Below, in pieces: positions 35,093-44,237 of a DNA stretch of 64,000 bases (position 1 is its first letter; every line of letters begins with the position of its first letter). The notes under the pieces were generated by a model, which made no database searches, had not been told where the DNA came from, and saw only the letters and a list, made by a program, of their open reading frames with translations. The position numbers and the translations under genes are program-made. Source of the stretch: an uncultured Lachnospiraceae bacterium (GTDB taxonomy: Bacteria; Bacillota; Clostridia; Lachnospirales; Lachnospiraceae). The DNA lies in assembly GCA_900539715.1 (NCBI GenBank), contig UQDA01000013.1, positions 15,933 through 79,932 on the forward strand, in the 5' to 3' direction.

Positions 35093-35923
35093 TCAATATT
35101 CTTTCATCTTATCCTGCACGCCGTGTACCACAAACCTCTGCGTACCTCCCGCTTTCCCATAACAGGTAGATAATGTTACGACCGGCGCATCCTCAGGCAG
35201 AACCTCCCTGCATCGATACAGCGATGCTGCCATTGCCTTTTCCAGATACTTTTCAGCCTGCTCCGCACTTTCCGGCAGCATATATGCGTCACTCCCGTCC
35301 TCCGTCACATAAAATGCCGCGATGCGGTAACGGTATGCAGCTTCTTTTGTAAACAGGTAAAAATAAGGGTCGCTGTCACACAGGCTGCCATCCCGTATCA
35401 ATTGCTTTAATCTGCCGAACATGCTTCCGTTTTTCATATTATGTCCGTACAGAAACGTATTCCAGTCCGAAAAGTCATCAGCCGCACCCTTATTCATAAA
35501 AATAGCCCCTGAACTGTTCTCCTTTTTTTCAAAGGTATGAGTCAGATAATACAAGTCATCCTTCCCCTGTACAACCGGATATCCCAGAGAAAGCACCGGA
35601 ACCTCCAGCCATGCCCGAAAATCTCCGTTCACCGACTCCAGTGCGTCAAAATCTATCCCGACCGCCGGAAAATCTCCCGCCTGCTCTCCTGCGTCAGCCG
35701 TCTTTTTTTCTTCAAACTGCACGTACTCTTCCGCCAGTTTTTCGTACTCGGAACTTCCCTGTTTATATTCTCCAAATATCAGCAATAGCTGAACAGCGCT
35801 GAACACAAATATTCCCGCAAAGATAAACATCAGGACAGCTTCTGCCGGACGTCTCCTTTTTCTTCGTCCTCTCTTTTTTTTGCCATATTTCAAATTCTTT
35901 TTATCTTTCCCGGAATCTGCCAT
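35093..35923 (-). CDS. srtB: Class B sortase
   Basis: A 276-residue membrane-bound transpeptidase. A very basic N-terminus (KKKRGRRKRRRP) precedes one membrane segment (about residues 28-48). The sortase B core follows, with FRAWLEVPVLSLGYPVVQ near 105, the catalytic His in FLYGHNMKNGSMF near 155, the catalytic Cys in TLSTCYG near 250 and the Arg in TQRFVVHG. Sortase B enzymes anchor a small number of surface proteins, often at an NPxTN-like motif. No obvious substrate with a sorting signal is in the window. GAGGAG precedes the ATG by 8 bases, and a promoter lies at 36019-36047. Confidence 0.93.
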   Translation of the reverse strand: MADSGKDKKNLKYGKKKRGRRKRRRPAEAVLMFIFAGIFVFSAVQLLLIFGEYKQGSSEYEKLAEEYVQFEEKKTADAGEQAGDFPAVGIDFDALESVNGDFRAWLEVPVLSLGYPVVQGKDDLYYLTHTFEKKENSSGAIFMNKGAADDFSDWNTFLYGHNMKNGSMFGRLKQLIRDGSLCDSDPYFYLFTKEAAYRYRIAAFYVTEDGSDAYMLPESAEQAEKYLEKAMAASLYRCREVLPEDAPVVTLSTCYGKAGGTQRFVVHGVQDKMKEY

Positions 35924-36018
35924 CAGTCCCGCTCCTCTTCATCTCAAATAAGTGTCTGTATCGTTCCTTTGATAACAGCATCCGCCTATCCTTCTTTTTT
36001 TCTGCTTTCTTTCAGTAT

Positions 36019-36047
36019 ATCATACCGAAGCCACTGCCTGCAATCAA
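36019..36047 (-). promoter_or_regulatory. Sigma-A promoter of the sortase gene
   Basis: On the minus strand, TTGATT (36047-36042), a 17-base spacer and TATGAT (36024-36019) lie about 95 bases before the sortase start. Confidence 0.7.
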
Positions 36048-36158
36048 ACTGAAACTATCCTGTTAACAACTTATCAGAACAACTGCTCACTCCAATATAA
36101 AACAGCTTGCTTCGCAACGCTTTTTATACTGCGTCTCAATCTATCTCTAAAAATCAGA

Positions 36159-36191
36159 AAACGAATGGATACAAACCATATCCACTCGTTC
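36159..36191 (-). terminator. Intrinsic terminator of the cobalamin operon
   Basis: AACGAATGGATA (36160-36171) pairs with TATCCACTCGTT (36179-36190), with one G-U pair. On the minus strand it is followed by TTCTGATTTTT. It lies 15 bases after the last gene of the operon. Confidence 0.8.
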
Positions 36192-36204
36192 CTAACCGCT
36201 TATA

Positions 36205-36447
36205 TTACTTTCTGTTTTTCAAATACTCTATCACCACATCATAATTTCCCGGTTGATGCGGAAAACTACAATTCGTACATATTTTAATCTTTTTACCTTC
36301 TTTCTCTTTATAAACCGGATTGCCCGGGCAATTCTCCAAATGATATAACGGGCAATAACAAAACAGACAATTGAACTCATCCGCTCCCTCATGACAGGGG
36401 AAATATTTACATTCTCTATTTTCAAAAAAGCGATATGAATTTTCCAT
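36205..36447 (-). CDS. Cysteine-rich small domain protein of the cobalamin operon
   Basis: An 80-residue soluble protein with nine cysteines: CKYFPCH, FNCLFCYCPLYHLENCPG and KICTNCSFPH. It matches the family called 'cysteine-rich small domain', often found beside cobalamin genes in anaerobes. The cysteine spacing suggests a metal site, possibly zinc, iron-sulfur or cobalt. The function is unknown. It starts 1 base after the cbiA stop codon and is the last gene of the operon, before the terminator. Cobalt handling or a partner role in the amidation steps are guesses from context only. Confidence 0.8.
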   Translation of the reverse strand: MENSYRFFENRECKYFPCHEGADEFNCLFCYCPLYHLENCPGNPVYKEKEGKKIKICTNCSFPHQPGNYDVVIEYLKNRK

Positions 36448-36448
36448 T

Positions 36449-37834
36449 TTACACTGCTTTCCTTTCTCTATATTCTCTGACCTTCTTTACAAATTTTTCT
36501 GCAAACACAGGATTAGAGGGATAATACAAATGCGGAAATCCGGCAAAACAGTTTCCTTTTTCTATGATACAGGGGTAACTTTTTCCTGTCACCGGTTTTA
36601 CCGCCAGACAATCCTCTCCATTATCTTCACTGTCATAATAATGAAATTCATGCCCCCGTATCATTTCGCCTTTCGGTAAAAAATCACCATTTACCCCTAC
36701 CAATTCTATGTATCCGAAACGAACCAGCTTCCCGGTATTATAACATTTTGCAGGCAAAACTTCCGTCATTGTATACTCCTTGTTTTCTTTATCTGCAATG
36801 GCTGAATGAAGGTACATAAATCCGCCGCATTCTGCAACAATAGGCATATTATTTTCCGCTGCCTTTTTGATAGCATGGAGCATCGTTACATTTTGGCCCA
36901 GTTTATCTGCATACAGTTCCGGGTATCCCCCACCAAGCAGAATTCCGCAGCAGCCATCCGGCAAACCATTATCATGAAGCGGCGAAAAATACTCTATTTT
37001 TGCACCGCATTCTTTCAGCAAATCCAGATTATCCTCATAGTAAAAACAAAAAGCCTCATCCTTTGCCACCGCTATCACAGGTCTGTTTTCCCCCTCTGCC
37101 GCACCTGCCTGCGTATCTGTAATCACAGGGAAGCCTTCCAGCTCTTCCGCATTTTCTGCCAGTTGAAGCACTGCATCTAAAGAAACAGTTTTTTGCAACT
37201 GTTCAGAACTCTCCTGCAACTGCTCTCTGATATCCGCTATCTCATCCGGCATCATCAATCCCAGATGTCTGCTTCCTACATGAAACTCTTTATGATCAGG
37301 AAAATATCCTAAAACAGCAATTGATAATTCCTGTTCTATCAAGGGCTTTATCATTTCATAATAGGACTTGGACATTCTGTTTAAAATAATACCTTTGATC
37401 AGCTTCTCCTTATCATACGCAAGAAATCCCGCAATCAGAGAAACCACGGAGCGCCCCATTCCTTTGGCATCTACCACTAAAATAATCGGTGTTTTCGTAA
37501 CCTTCGCCAAATGATACGATGAAGCTTCCTCCCTGATGCCCCCCAGTCCATCAAAAAGCCCCATAACCCCTTCCAGTATGACGACCTCATCTTCTTTTCT
37601 GTTTTTCAGAAATAACTTTCGCGTTGTTTCCTCATCCGTAAAAAACGTATCCAGATTTTTAGCCGGAACATCAATCACCTTTTGATGGAACATCGGATCA
37701 ATATAATCCGGTCCGCATTTATAGGAGATCACTTTTCTCCCTGCATTCTTAAAAGCCTGCAACAGACCGCAGGTAATGGTTGTCTTTCCGCTCCCGCTCC
37801 CGGGTGCGGCAATCATAACCCGATCCAGTTTCAT
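36449..37834 (-). CDS. cbiA: Cobyrinate a,c-diamide synthase
   Basis: A 461-residue enzyme that amidates the a and c carboxylates of cobyrinate using glutamine and ATP. The N-terminal dethiobiotin-synthetase-like domain has the P-loop APGSGSGKTTITC near residue 9. The C-terminal class I glutamine amidotransferase domain has the nucleophile in VAECGGFMYL near 325 and the His near 425 (GHEFHYYDS). ATG at 37834 is preferred to the upstream GTG, because GGAGGA lies 9 bases from it. It lies 54 bases after the cbiJET fusion. Confidence 0.94.
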   Translation of the reverse strand: MKLDRVMIAAPGSGSGKTTITCGLLQAFKNAGRKVISYKCGPDYIDPMFHQKVIDVPAKNLDTFFTDEETTRKLFLKNRKEDEVVILEGVMGLFDGLGGIREEASSYHLAKVTKTPIILVVDAKGMGRSVVSLIAGFLAYDKEKLIKGIILNRMSKSYYEMIKPLIEQELSIAVLGYFPDHKEFHVGSRHLGLMMPDEIADIREQLQESSEQLQKTVSLDAVLQLAENAEELEGFPVITDTQAGAAEGENRPVIAVAKDEAFCFYYEDNLDLLKECGAKIEYFSPLHDNGLPDGCCGILLGGGYPELYADKLGQNVTMLHAIKKAAENNMPIVAECGGFMYLHSAIADKENKEYTMTEVLPAKCYNTGKLVRFGYIELVGVNGDFLPKGEMIRGHEFHYYDSEDNGEDCLAVKPVTGKSYPCIIEKGNCFAGFPHLYYPSNPVFAEKFVKKVREYRERKAV

Positions 37835-37888
37835 TTCAAACACTCCTCCTTTCCTATACCCGGCATCTGTAATATCCCTTCCGGTCTT

Positions 37889-39916
37889 TTATCCGCAAAA
37901 ATCAAATGAACAAATCCACACGGGATTTTCTGCCTGCATCAAATGATACGTTCCAACACGCTTTGCCCTGCTTGCCTGTATTTGTACCACATCCTCATTT
38001 TGAATGGGAAACGCAGACAAAACCTCTTTAATTTCACAAATCGTTTCCATGCTGATCGCATTGATCACGACACGCATTTGAGAATTCTTCTGATATAATG
38101 CCGAAAGAATTTCTTTCATCCTCCCACTGCTGCCACCGATAAATGCATGCGTTGGTACCGGCAATTCTTCTAATCCATCCGGGGCTTTACCTGAAACAAT
38201 TTCTATATTATCCAGCCCAAATTTTTCTTTATTTTGAGCAATCAGGGAAACCGCTTCCTCCTTATATTCCACGGCAAATACCTTAATTTCATCAGAAAGT
38301 CCGGCAATCTCTGCCGCAACGGAACCTGTTCCGCTTCCGATGTCATATACCACCGCGCCCTCATATAATTTTAACTTGCAAATACTTACTTCTCTTACCT
38401 CTTCTTTGGTCATAGGAACCTTATCCCGTATAAACTCCCCATCTTTCCTTCCATGAGTCAGCGTCTTTCTTTCCGGATCTGGATTTTTGATACAGCAGAT
38501 ATACAAACCATCCTCCTGTAATTGCATACATTCTTCCGGTCTAAGTTCCATGATCCGTTGTTCCGGGTATGACAACTGATATCCCGCGGTCACCGTACAC
38601 TCCGTCAATCCGGCATTCAGCAACAGCTTTCCCAGTTTATGAACGTCTCTCAGTCCCGACATTAACAAAAAGAGCCTCTTTCCCTTGCGGATTTTTTTTG
38701 CCAGATCAGGCAACTCTTTTCCATGCATGCTGCAAATCACCGCATCCTGATAATTCTCCCCCATGCATGCCGCTAAGTAGGCAACAGAAGAGATTCCCGG
38801 CATAACCGTAACGTCCGCCTGCAGTCTGCCATCATTTACCGCCCTTAGCAATGCGTCATACAGCTTCTGACAGCCACTATAAAAACCGGTATCTCCGGAA
38901 AAAAGAATCACGGTTTTTATATCATCCCTGCCGATTGTTCCTTTTGACATTTTCTCCAAATAGGGAATGATCTGTTCTGAGGTATAATATGGCATCTTCT
39001 CTATTTTAGGCTGATACCCTGCAATCATTCTGTCTGCTCCAAGCAAAATATCTGCTTCTGCGATTGCCCTTTCAACCTCTTTGGTCAGACAATCCGGATT
39101 TCCCATCCCGATACCTGCAAGAGTTATCCGGAATCCGGTTTTTCTCCTGATCACCTGACCGCAAATCTTTTCCAGCTGCCCGCAGACTTCTTCAAACGTA
39201 TGACATTCCTGTTCTGCCGGACACCCTATCACAAATACCGGAATATCCAGATTTTGTGCCGCATCCAGTTTTTCCTGATATCCTCCGGCATTTCCGCTTG
39301 CCTTTGTCACCAGCCATTTTATCTGATACTGCCTCAGCATCGCTTCATTCATCTGCGTAGAAAACGGTCCCTGCAACGCTAAAATCTGCCTGCCTGCAAT
39401 TCCGCAATCCATACAAAGCTGCAAGCTCTCTATTCCAGGTAAAACCCGGGCATAGAGTCGTTCCTTTTTGTCGATAAACTTAACAAAAACAGAAAGTTCT
39501 TTGCTGCCTGTTGTAAGTAAAATATTTCCATCTGTTTTTTCCAAAGCCCTTGCACAGGAAACGCTATCTTTAAAATACTGTATTTTTTCATAAGAGCTGG
39601 TTACATTGCTTTCTCTCTTTAAACGCAAATAAGGAATATCCATATCCTGCATGGCACGTCTGATATTCTGTGTTACCACTTCCGCATAAGGATGAGTGGC
39701 ATCTACTACAGCCCCGAAATTGCCGTTCTTAATATAGATCTCCATTTCCTCCCGGTCCATCCTGCCTTCATGGACTTTTACACAGGGATGCTCCTTTAAC
39801 ACAATTTTACCATATTCGGTAGCCACGCACAGGGTATGTGCGATTCCTGCCGCCGCCAAATACTCCGATAATTCTCTACCTTCCGTTGTTCCTGCAAAGA
39901 TCAGTATTTCTTTCAA
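37889..39916 (-). CDS. cbiJET: Triple fusion: CbiJ reductase, CbiE and CbiT methyltransferases
   Basis: A 675-residue fusion of three corrin-ring enzymes. Residues about 1-255 are precorrin-6A reductase (FAGTTEGRELSEYL; VVDATHPYAEVVTQNI). Residues about 265-465 are the C5-methyltransferase CbiE (LAGIGMGNPDCLT; GDTGFYSGCQ; PGISSVAYLAACMG). Residues about 480-675 are CbiT, the C15-methyltransferase/decarboxylase (DKVPMTKEEVRE; VYDIGSGTGSVAAEIAG). CbiE-CbiT fusions (CobL) are common; adding the reductase at the N-terminus is less so. The start is TTG at 39916, with GAGG 8 bases upstream, and it lies 41 bases inside the end of cbiH. Confidence 0.93.
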   Translation of the reverse strand: MKEILIFAGTTEGRELSEYLAAAGIAHTLCVATEYGKIVLKEHPCVKVHEGRMDREEMEIYIKNGNFGAVVDATHPYAEVVTQNIRRAMQDMDIPYLRLKRESNVTSSYEKIQYFKDSVSCARALEKTDGNILLTTGSKELSVFVKFIDKKERLYARVLPGIESLQLCMDCGIAGRQILALQGPFSTQMNEAMLRQYQIKWLVTKASGNAGGYQEKLDAAQNLDIPVFVIGCPAEQECHTFEEVCGQLEKICGQVIRRKTGFRITLAGIGMGNPDCLTKEVERAIAEADILLGADRMIAGYQPKIEKMPYYTSEQIIPYLEKMSKGTIGRDDIKTVILFSGDTGFYSGCQKLYDALLRAVNDGRLQADVTVMPGISSVAYLAACMGENYQDAVICSMHGKELPDLAKKIRKGKRLFLLMSGLRDVHKLGKLLLNAGLTECTVTAGYQLSYPEQRIMELRPEECMQLQEDGLYICCIKNPDPERKTLTHGRKDGEFIRDKVPMTKEEVREVSICKLKLYEGAVVYDIGSGTGSVAAEIAGLSDEIKVFAVEYKEEAVSLIAQNKEKFGLDNIEIVSGKAPDGLEELPVPTHAFIGGSSGRMKEILSALYQKNSQMRVVINAISMETICEIKEVLSAFPIQNEDVVQIQASRAKRVGTYHLMQAENPVWICSFDFCG

Positions 39917-40643
39917 GTTGATAACCTCGTTTCGTAATCAGTTTTCCGTTTACGAGCTCTGAACCGGAATTGCCTATAAAAACCGTGGTAAACATATTCA
40001 CCTGTGTTTCTCTTAATTCCTTCAAGGTGCAGGTTACTGCCTTTGTCCCTTCCCTGCCAATATTTTCCACATATCCGCAGGGTCTGTCCTCCTCTATCAC
40101 ACGAAGCAGAATATCGCAGGCCCGCATTAAATAATCTTTTCTTTTATGACTGGACGGATTATAAATTGCCATGGCAAAATCACCCTCTGCCGCAGCTGTC
40201 AGCCGTTTCTCTATTTTCTCCCAGGGTGTCAGCAGATCGCTTAAACTGATCACACAAAAATCATGATTCAGCGGCGCCCCCAAAACTGCCGCTCCGCTGT
40301 TCGCTGCAGTAATACCGGGAATTACAATAAGCTCCGTTTCCGGATATTCTTTTCCCATCTCATACATCAAAGATGCCAGTCCATAAATTCCTGCATCGCC
40401 GCTGCAGATCAATGCTACCCTCTTCCCTTTCGCCGCTTCTTCAAAGCATAGCCTGCAACGCTCCGTTTCCTGCCGCATGGGCGTGACCAGCATTTCTTTT
40501 CCTGCAAAACGCTCCCCCAGTAACTTCACATAAACAGTATAGCCGATGATAACATCTGAATTCTCCAGACCCCAAATTGCTTCTCCGGTCATCATTTCTT
40601 CTTTTCCCGGGCCTATTCCTATGATATATATCTTACTTTTCAT
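39876..40643 (-). CDS. cbiH: Cobalt-precorrin-3 C17-methyltransferase
   Basis: A 255-residue tetrapyrrole methylase that methylates C17 and drives ring contraction. Signatures are YIIGIGPGKEEMMTGEA, VIIGYTVYVKLL, ICSGDAGIYGLASLMYE, PGITAANSGAAVLGAPL and VISLSDLLTPWE, which are specific for CbiH/CobJ. The ATG at 40643 lies inside the end of cbiG (overlap 11 bases), and the gene overlaps the cbiJET fusion by 41, so translation is coupled on both sides. It lacks the C-terminal iron-sulfur extension known in some CbiH60 enzymes. Confidence 0.94.
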   Translation of the reverse strand: MKSKIYIIGIGPGKEEMMTGEAIWGLENSDVIIGYTVYVKLLGERFAGKEMLVTPMRQETERCRLCFEEAAKGKRVALICSGDAGIYGLASLMYEMGKEYPETELIVIPGITAANSGAAVLGAPLNHDFCVISLSDLLTPWEKIEKRLTAAAEGDFAMAIYNPSSHKRKDYLMRACDILLRVIEEDRPCGYVENIGREGTKAVTCTLKELRETQVNMFTTVFIGNSGSELVNGKLITKRGYQLERNTDLCRNNGR

Positions 40644-41706
40644 CAAATCTTACGCTCCATTCTCTTTTCGCAACGGCAATGGTCATGCCATCCTCGGCAT
40701 GCTTTTTATATACAAGACTGCCGCCATCCTGACAGGCAAAAAGCGCCGCCCGCTCACACACATTATCCACTCCTACCTGCTCCATTACAAAGTCTGAAGC
40801 GCTAAAGTCACCATCCGTCTGCTGTAACTGCTCCGCAGTATAAGTCCAAAATGGAATTTGTTTTTTTCTGCACCATGCAGTCAATCCTGCCTCATCCTTT
40901 TTCTTATCTATGGACGCCACTGCCATAATCTGCTCTGTCAAAATCCCGCAATTGTCCAGATTCTTCAAAATGAACTGATTTATTTTCTCTTCTTCTTTTC
41001 CTCTTTTACATCCTATTCCAATGATATATTCTTTCGGCTTTAAGGTTAATAATGCTCCCTTTGTCTCCGTTTTTACAGAAATCACCACATCTGCCTTCCT
41101 GTCTTCCATAGTTTGAAACTCAGAAACAACGATTCCATCCGGTATTCTGATATTCTCAGCCAAATGTCCCTGCTCTACTGCCAAATGAATTTCTTTTCCG
41201 GACAACACTTTAGACGATACCTTTGCAATCCCGTCTCTATTCTCAATATGTAACCCGTTTCTTTTCGCAAATAAATCCACTGCAAATTTACAGTTTATAT
41301 CCGTTGCCGTTGTAATTACAGGAATGGCGCCCATTTTTTCTGCAATCTTTATCGCTATTTCATTCGCTCCTCCCACATGCCCCGATAGAATCGGAATAAT
41401 ATAATTTCCGTCCTCATCCATTACCAGGACAGCGCTGTCATGCAATTTATCCACGACACCCGGCGCAATTGCTCTGACGGCAATCCCACAGGCTCCAACA
41501 AACAGCAACGTATGCTTTTCTGTCATCTGTTTTCCTGCCCACTCCACCACATTTTCTTCTACATATTGTGTCATGGGCAGATTTGTCCTTTCCTTTGCCG
41601 CAGAGCATTTTGTAAACAGTTCTACATTATCATCGTTCAAAACCTCTGCTACCTTTTGCGACAACCTTATTCCTTTTTCTGTAAAGCTGATGCATCTGAT
41701 CTCCAT
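40633..41706 (-). CDS. cbiG: Cobalt-precorrin 5A hydrolase
   Basis: A 357-residue enzyme opening the lactone of cobalt-precorrin-5A and releasing acetaldehyde. The N-terminal part has FVGACGIAVRAIAPGVVDK near residue 80, and the middle has GNYIIPILSGHVGGANEIA. The C-terminal CbiG_C domain begins near 225 with EYIIGIGCKRGKEEEKI and ends with FASIDKK-like and CERAALFACQDG segments. ATG at 41706 is chosen over the longer frame to 41772, because AAAGGA lies 8 bases upstream and the longer form would overlap cbiF. It starts 4 bases after the cbiF stop. Confidence 0.94.
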   Translation of the reverse strand: MEIRCISFTEKGIRLSQKVAEVLNDDNVELFTKCSAAKERTNLPMTQYVEENVVEWAGKQMTEKHTLLFVGACGIAVRAIAPGVVDKLHDSAVLVMDEDGNYIIPILSGHVGGANEIAIKIAEKMGAIPVITTATDINCKFAVDLFAKRNGLHIENRDGIAKVSSKVLSGKEIHLAVEQGHLAENIRIPDGIVVSEFQTMEDRKADVVISVKTETKGALLTLKPKEYIIGIGCKRGKEEEKINQFILKNLDNCGILTEQIMAVASIDKKKDEAGLTAWCRKKQIPFWTYTAEQLQQTDGDFSASDFVMEQVGVDNVCERAALFACQDGGSLVYKKHAEDGMTIAVAKREWSVRFDEK

Positions 41707-41710
41707 AAAG

Positions 41711-42469
41711 CTATTCCTTTGCCTGTCTGAATTCTGTCGAAAAATCCGGAGCATACAATCTGGATTTTTCATATCCCCGATGCGCTATCACATCACCAAC
41801 TAATATCAGCGCTGTTTTTGTGATCCCATGTGCCGCTGCCGTTTCTTCCAGACCCTCAATCGTACAAATATAGCTTTCTTCCTCAGGCCAGGTTGCCTTA
41901 TACACAATTGCTGCCGGGGTATCCTTTCGGTAACCGCCTGCTATCAGCCTTTTGCTCAGTTCCCCCAGCATCCCCGTACTTAAATAAATCGCCATAGATG
42001 TCTGATGCGCGGCAAAGCTTTCGATACCTTCTTTATCCGGCACCCTGGTTTTTCCTTCCATACGGGTAATGATCAAAGACTGTGAAACCTCCGGCAGAGT
42101 ATACTCCAAATTAAGAGAGGCTGCTGCTCCGAAGCAGGCGCTGACTCCCGGACAACTTTCATACGCAATTCCTAATCTGTCCAATTCATCCATTTGTTCC
42201 CGTACCGCTCCATAAATGCTTGGATCGCCGGTATGCAGCCGAACAATCTTTTTATTCTGTACCGCTGCTTTATGCATTATATCGATCACTTCATCCAGCG
42301 TCAGCCTCGCACTGTTATAAATCTCACAGTTCTCCCTGGCATATTTTAAAAGCTCCGGATTTACCAAGGAACCGGCGTAGATGATCACATCTGCCTGCTC
42401 AAGCAAGCGCATTCCTCTTACTGTAATCAGATCTGCTGCTCCTGTTCCTGCTCCAACAAAGAAAACCAT
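41711..42469 (-). CDS. cbiF: Cobalt-precorrin-4 C11-methyltransferase
   Basis: A 252-residue SAM-dependent tetrapyrrole methylase. Signatures are FVGAGTGAADLITVRGMRLL, VIIYAGSLVNPELL (CbiF/CobM-specific), RLHTGDPSIYGAVREQMDEL, CPGVSACFGAAASL and YLSTGMLGELS. GAGGAGG lies before the ATG. The start lies 43 bases inside the end of cbiD. No frameshift or missing motif is seen. Confidence 0.95.
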   Translation of the reverse strand: MVFFVGAGTGAADLITVRGMRLLEQADVIIYAGSLVNPELLKYARENCEIYNSARLTLDEVIDIMHKAAVQNKKIVRLHTGDPSIYGAVREQMDELDRLGIAYESCPGVSACFGAAASLNLEYTLPEVSQSLIITRMEGKTRVPDKEGIESFAAHQTSMAIYLSTGMLGELSKRLIAGGYRKDTPAAIVYKATWPEEESYICTIEGLEETAAAHGITKTALILVGDVIAHRGYEKSRLYAPDFSTEFRQAKE

Positions 42470-43563
42470 TCTGATGCCTCCTCACTTTTCGCCAATTCTC
42501 CAAATTCATTGGCATACATAATACAATCTATCTTCATTTTTCCTTTTGACCGTTTATTCAAATAGTAACAAATACGCTCCATCGCATAATCCATTACTTC
42601 CTGCCGCTTTCCACACTCGGTTAAAATGCGCACCGCCTCTTCCGTAGTCACACATTCCAGTATCTGATTCAGATATTTTACTTCCACCCCGCATTTTACG
42701 GCTGATGACACAAGCAGTTCCATCCTGCAGTCCCCTTCTTTAGAATGGGTGTTCATGATACCTCCTGACAGCTTGATCAGTTTTCCGATATGGCCGGTAA
42801 GTAACATTTTTTGAAATCCCAATTCCACCGCCATGTCAATGGTATTTCCAATAAAGTTGCTGCACTTTACGCTTTTGTCCAAATCATATCCATAGGTTCT
42901 CTTCATAAAATCCAGCCCGTAATTTCCCGGAGAAACCACTACATGATCAAATCCCTGTGCCTTTCTCTGGTTTAACTCTACCCTGATCGTATCCAGAATT
43001 GCCTGATCACTCATAGGTTCTACAATTCCACTGGTTCCCAGTATGGATATACCGCCCACAATTCCAAGTCTCGGATTAAAAGTATGCTCTGCCAGATTTT
43101 CTCCCTCAGGGACGAAAATCTCTACCATAAGGCTTCCCGTATAATCCACCAGAGAACATACCTGTAATACTTCTTTTTCTATCATTTCTCTGGGCACATG
43201 ATTGATCGCAGCATTTCCTACCGGCTGATCCAGTCCGGGTTTGGTAACTCTTCCTACCCCCATGCCTCCATCTATCACGATTTGAGACCTTTCCTGCTTT
43301 TCTTTCAAAGGCAAAGCGCCATAAGAAACTTTTGCATAAATCAATGCTCCTGTCGTAATATCAGGATCATCGCCCCCGTCTTTTTCCACCGCACAGCTTA
43401 CTTCCTTCTCATTCCTGACAATATCAATGAGCTGCGCTGTATAGGGGATTCCTTTGGGTGTTTCTATTGTAATTTCTGTTTTTCTTTTTCCGGTTAATAA
43501 CATATATGCCGCCGCTTTTGATGCCGCCGCCGCACAACTTCCCGTTGTAAAGCCATACCGCAT
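42427..43563 (-). CDS. cbiD: Cobalt-precorrin-5B C1-methyltransferase
   Basis: A 378-residue methyltransferase of the anaerobic pathway. It opens with RYGFTTGSCAAAASKAA, the CbiD hallmark. Further blocks are GGDDPDITTGALIYA near residue 80, GGMGVGRVTKPGL near 110, GIVGGISILGTSGIVEPMS near 175 and LTGHIGKLIKLSGGIMNTHS near 255. CbiD is confined to cobalt-early pathways, so its presence supports anaerobic synthesis. GGAGGA precedes the ATG. Confidence 0.95.
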   Translation of the reverse strand: MRYGFTTGSCAAAASKAAAYMLLTGKRKTEITIETPKGIPYTAQLIDIVRNEKEVSCAVEKDGGDDPDITTGALIYAKVSYGALPLKEKQERSQIVIDGGMGVGRVTKPGLDQPVGNAAINHVPREMIEKEVLQVCSLVDYTGSLMVEIFVPEGENLAEHTFNPRLGIVGGISILGTSGIVEPMSDQAILDTIRVELNQRKAQGFDHVVVSPGNYGLDFMKRTYGYDLDKSVKCSNFIGNTIDMAVELGFQKMLLTGHIGKLIKLSGGIMNTHSKEGDCRMELLVSSAVKCGVEVKYLNQILECVTTEEAVRILTECGKRQEVMDYAMERICYYLNKRSKGKMKIDCIMYANEFGELAKSEEASEWFSLLEQEQEQQI

Positions 43564-43589
43564 AGCCTTCCTCCAACATCCTGCGCGCT

Positions 43590-44237
43590 CTAATCTCTGC
43601 CCAGTTCATACATCAAAGCATTACAGATTGCTGCCGCAACGTTACTGCCGCCTTTTCTTCCCCTGTTTACAATATGCGGCACATCTGTCCCTATAATCAA
43701 TTCCTTTGCGGCTTCCACGTTCACAAAGCCCACCGGTACACCAATAATAAATGCCGGTTTCCATATTCCTTCTCTCATCATCTCATATAGCCGGATCAAT
43801 GCGGTAGGTGCATTTCCAATGGCAAAAATTACCGGTTTTTTTATCATAGAAGCCATCTCCATGCTAATTGCCGCCCGGGTAGTCCCTCTCTCTTTTGCTA
43901 TTTGCGCAACCTTCGCATCTGCCATAAAACAATGTGCTTCTCCGCCAAACCTTGCCAACGTTTTCTTATTGACCCCTGCTAATGCCATGTTCGTATCTGT
44001 CACTATATCGGCACCGCTTATCAGTAACTCCCTTGCGATCTGTACCGCATTTTCAGAAAATACAAGAGTCTTTGTATAGTCAAAATCCGCGCTGGTATGA
44101 ATGACTCTTTTCGTCACCATTTCCTGCTCTTTTGGTATTTTTATTCCTTGTATCTCCAACTCCCTGGAGATAATCTCAAAACTTCTTTTTTCAATTTCTT
44201 CCGGCAATAAATGCTCTATATTATGCAAGACACTCAC
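43590..44237 (-). CDS. cbiC: Cobalt-precorrin-8 methylmutase
   Basis: A 215-residue enzyme moving a methyl group from C11 to C12 to give cobyrinate. The catalytic histidine lies in KRVIHTSADFDYTKTL near residue 47. ADIVTDTNMALAGVNKKTL and the substrate-binding IIGVPVGFVNVEAAKE are standard. The probable start is GTG at 44237, which lies 17 bases inside the end of cobD; another start in this overlap is possible. The final GRKGGSNVAAAICNAL block is intact. Confidence 0.94.
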   Translation of the reverse strand: MSVLHNIEHLLPEEIEKRSFEIISRELEIQGIKIPKEQEMVTKRVIHTSADFDYTKTLVFSENAVQIARELLISGADIVTDTNMALAGVNKKTLARFGGEAHCFMADAKVAQIAKERGTTRAAISMEMASMIKKPVIFAIGNAPTALIRLYEMMREGIWKPAFIIGVPVGFVNVEAAKELIIGTDVPHIVNRGRKGGSNVAAAICNALMYELGRD

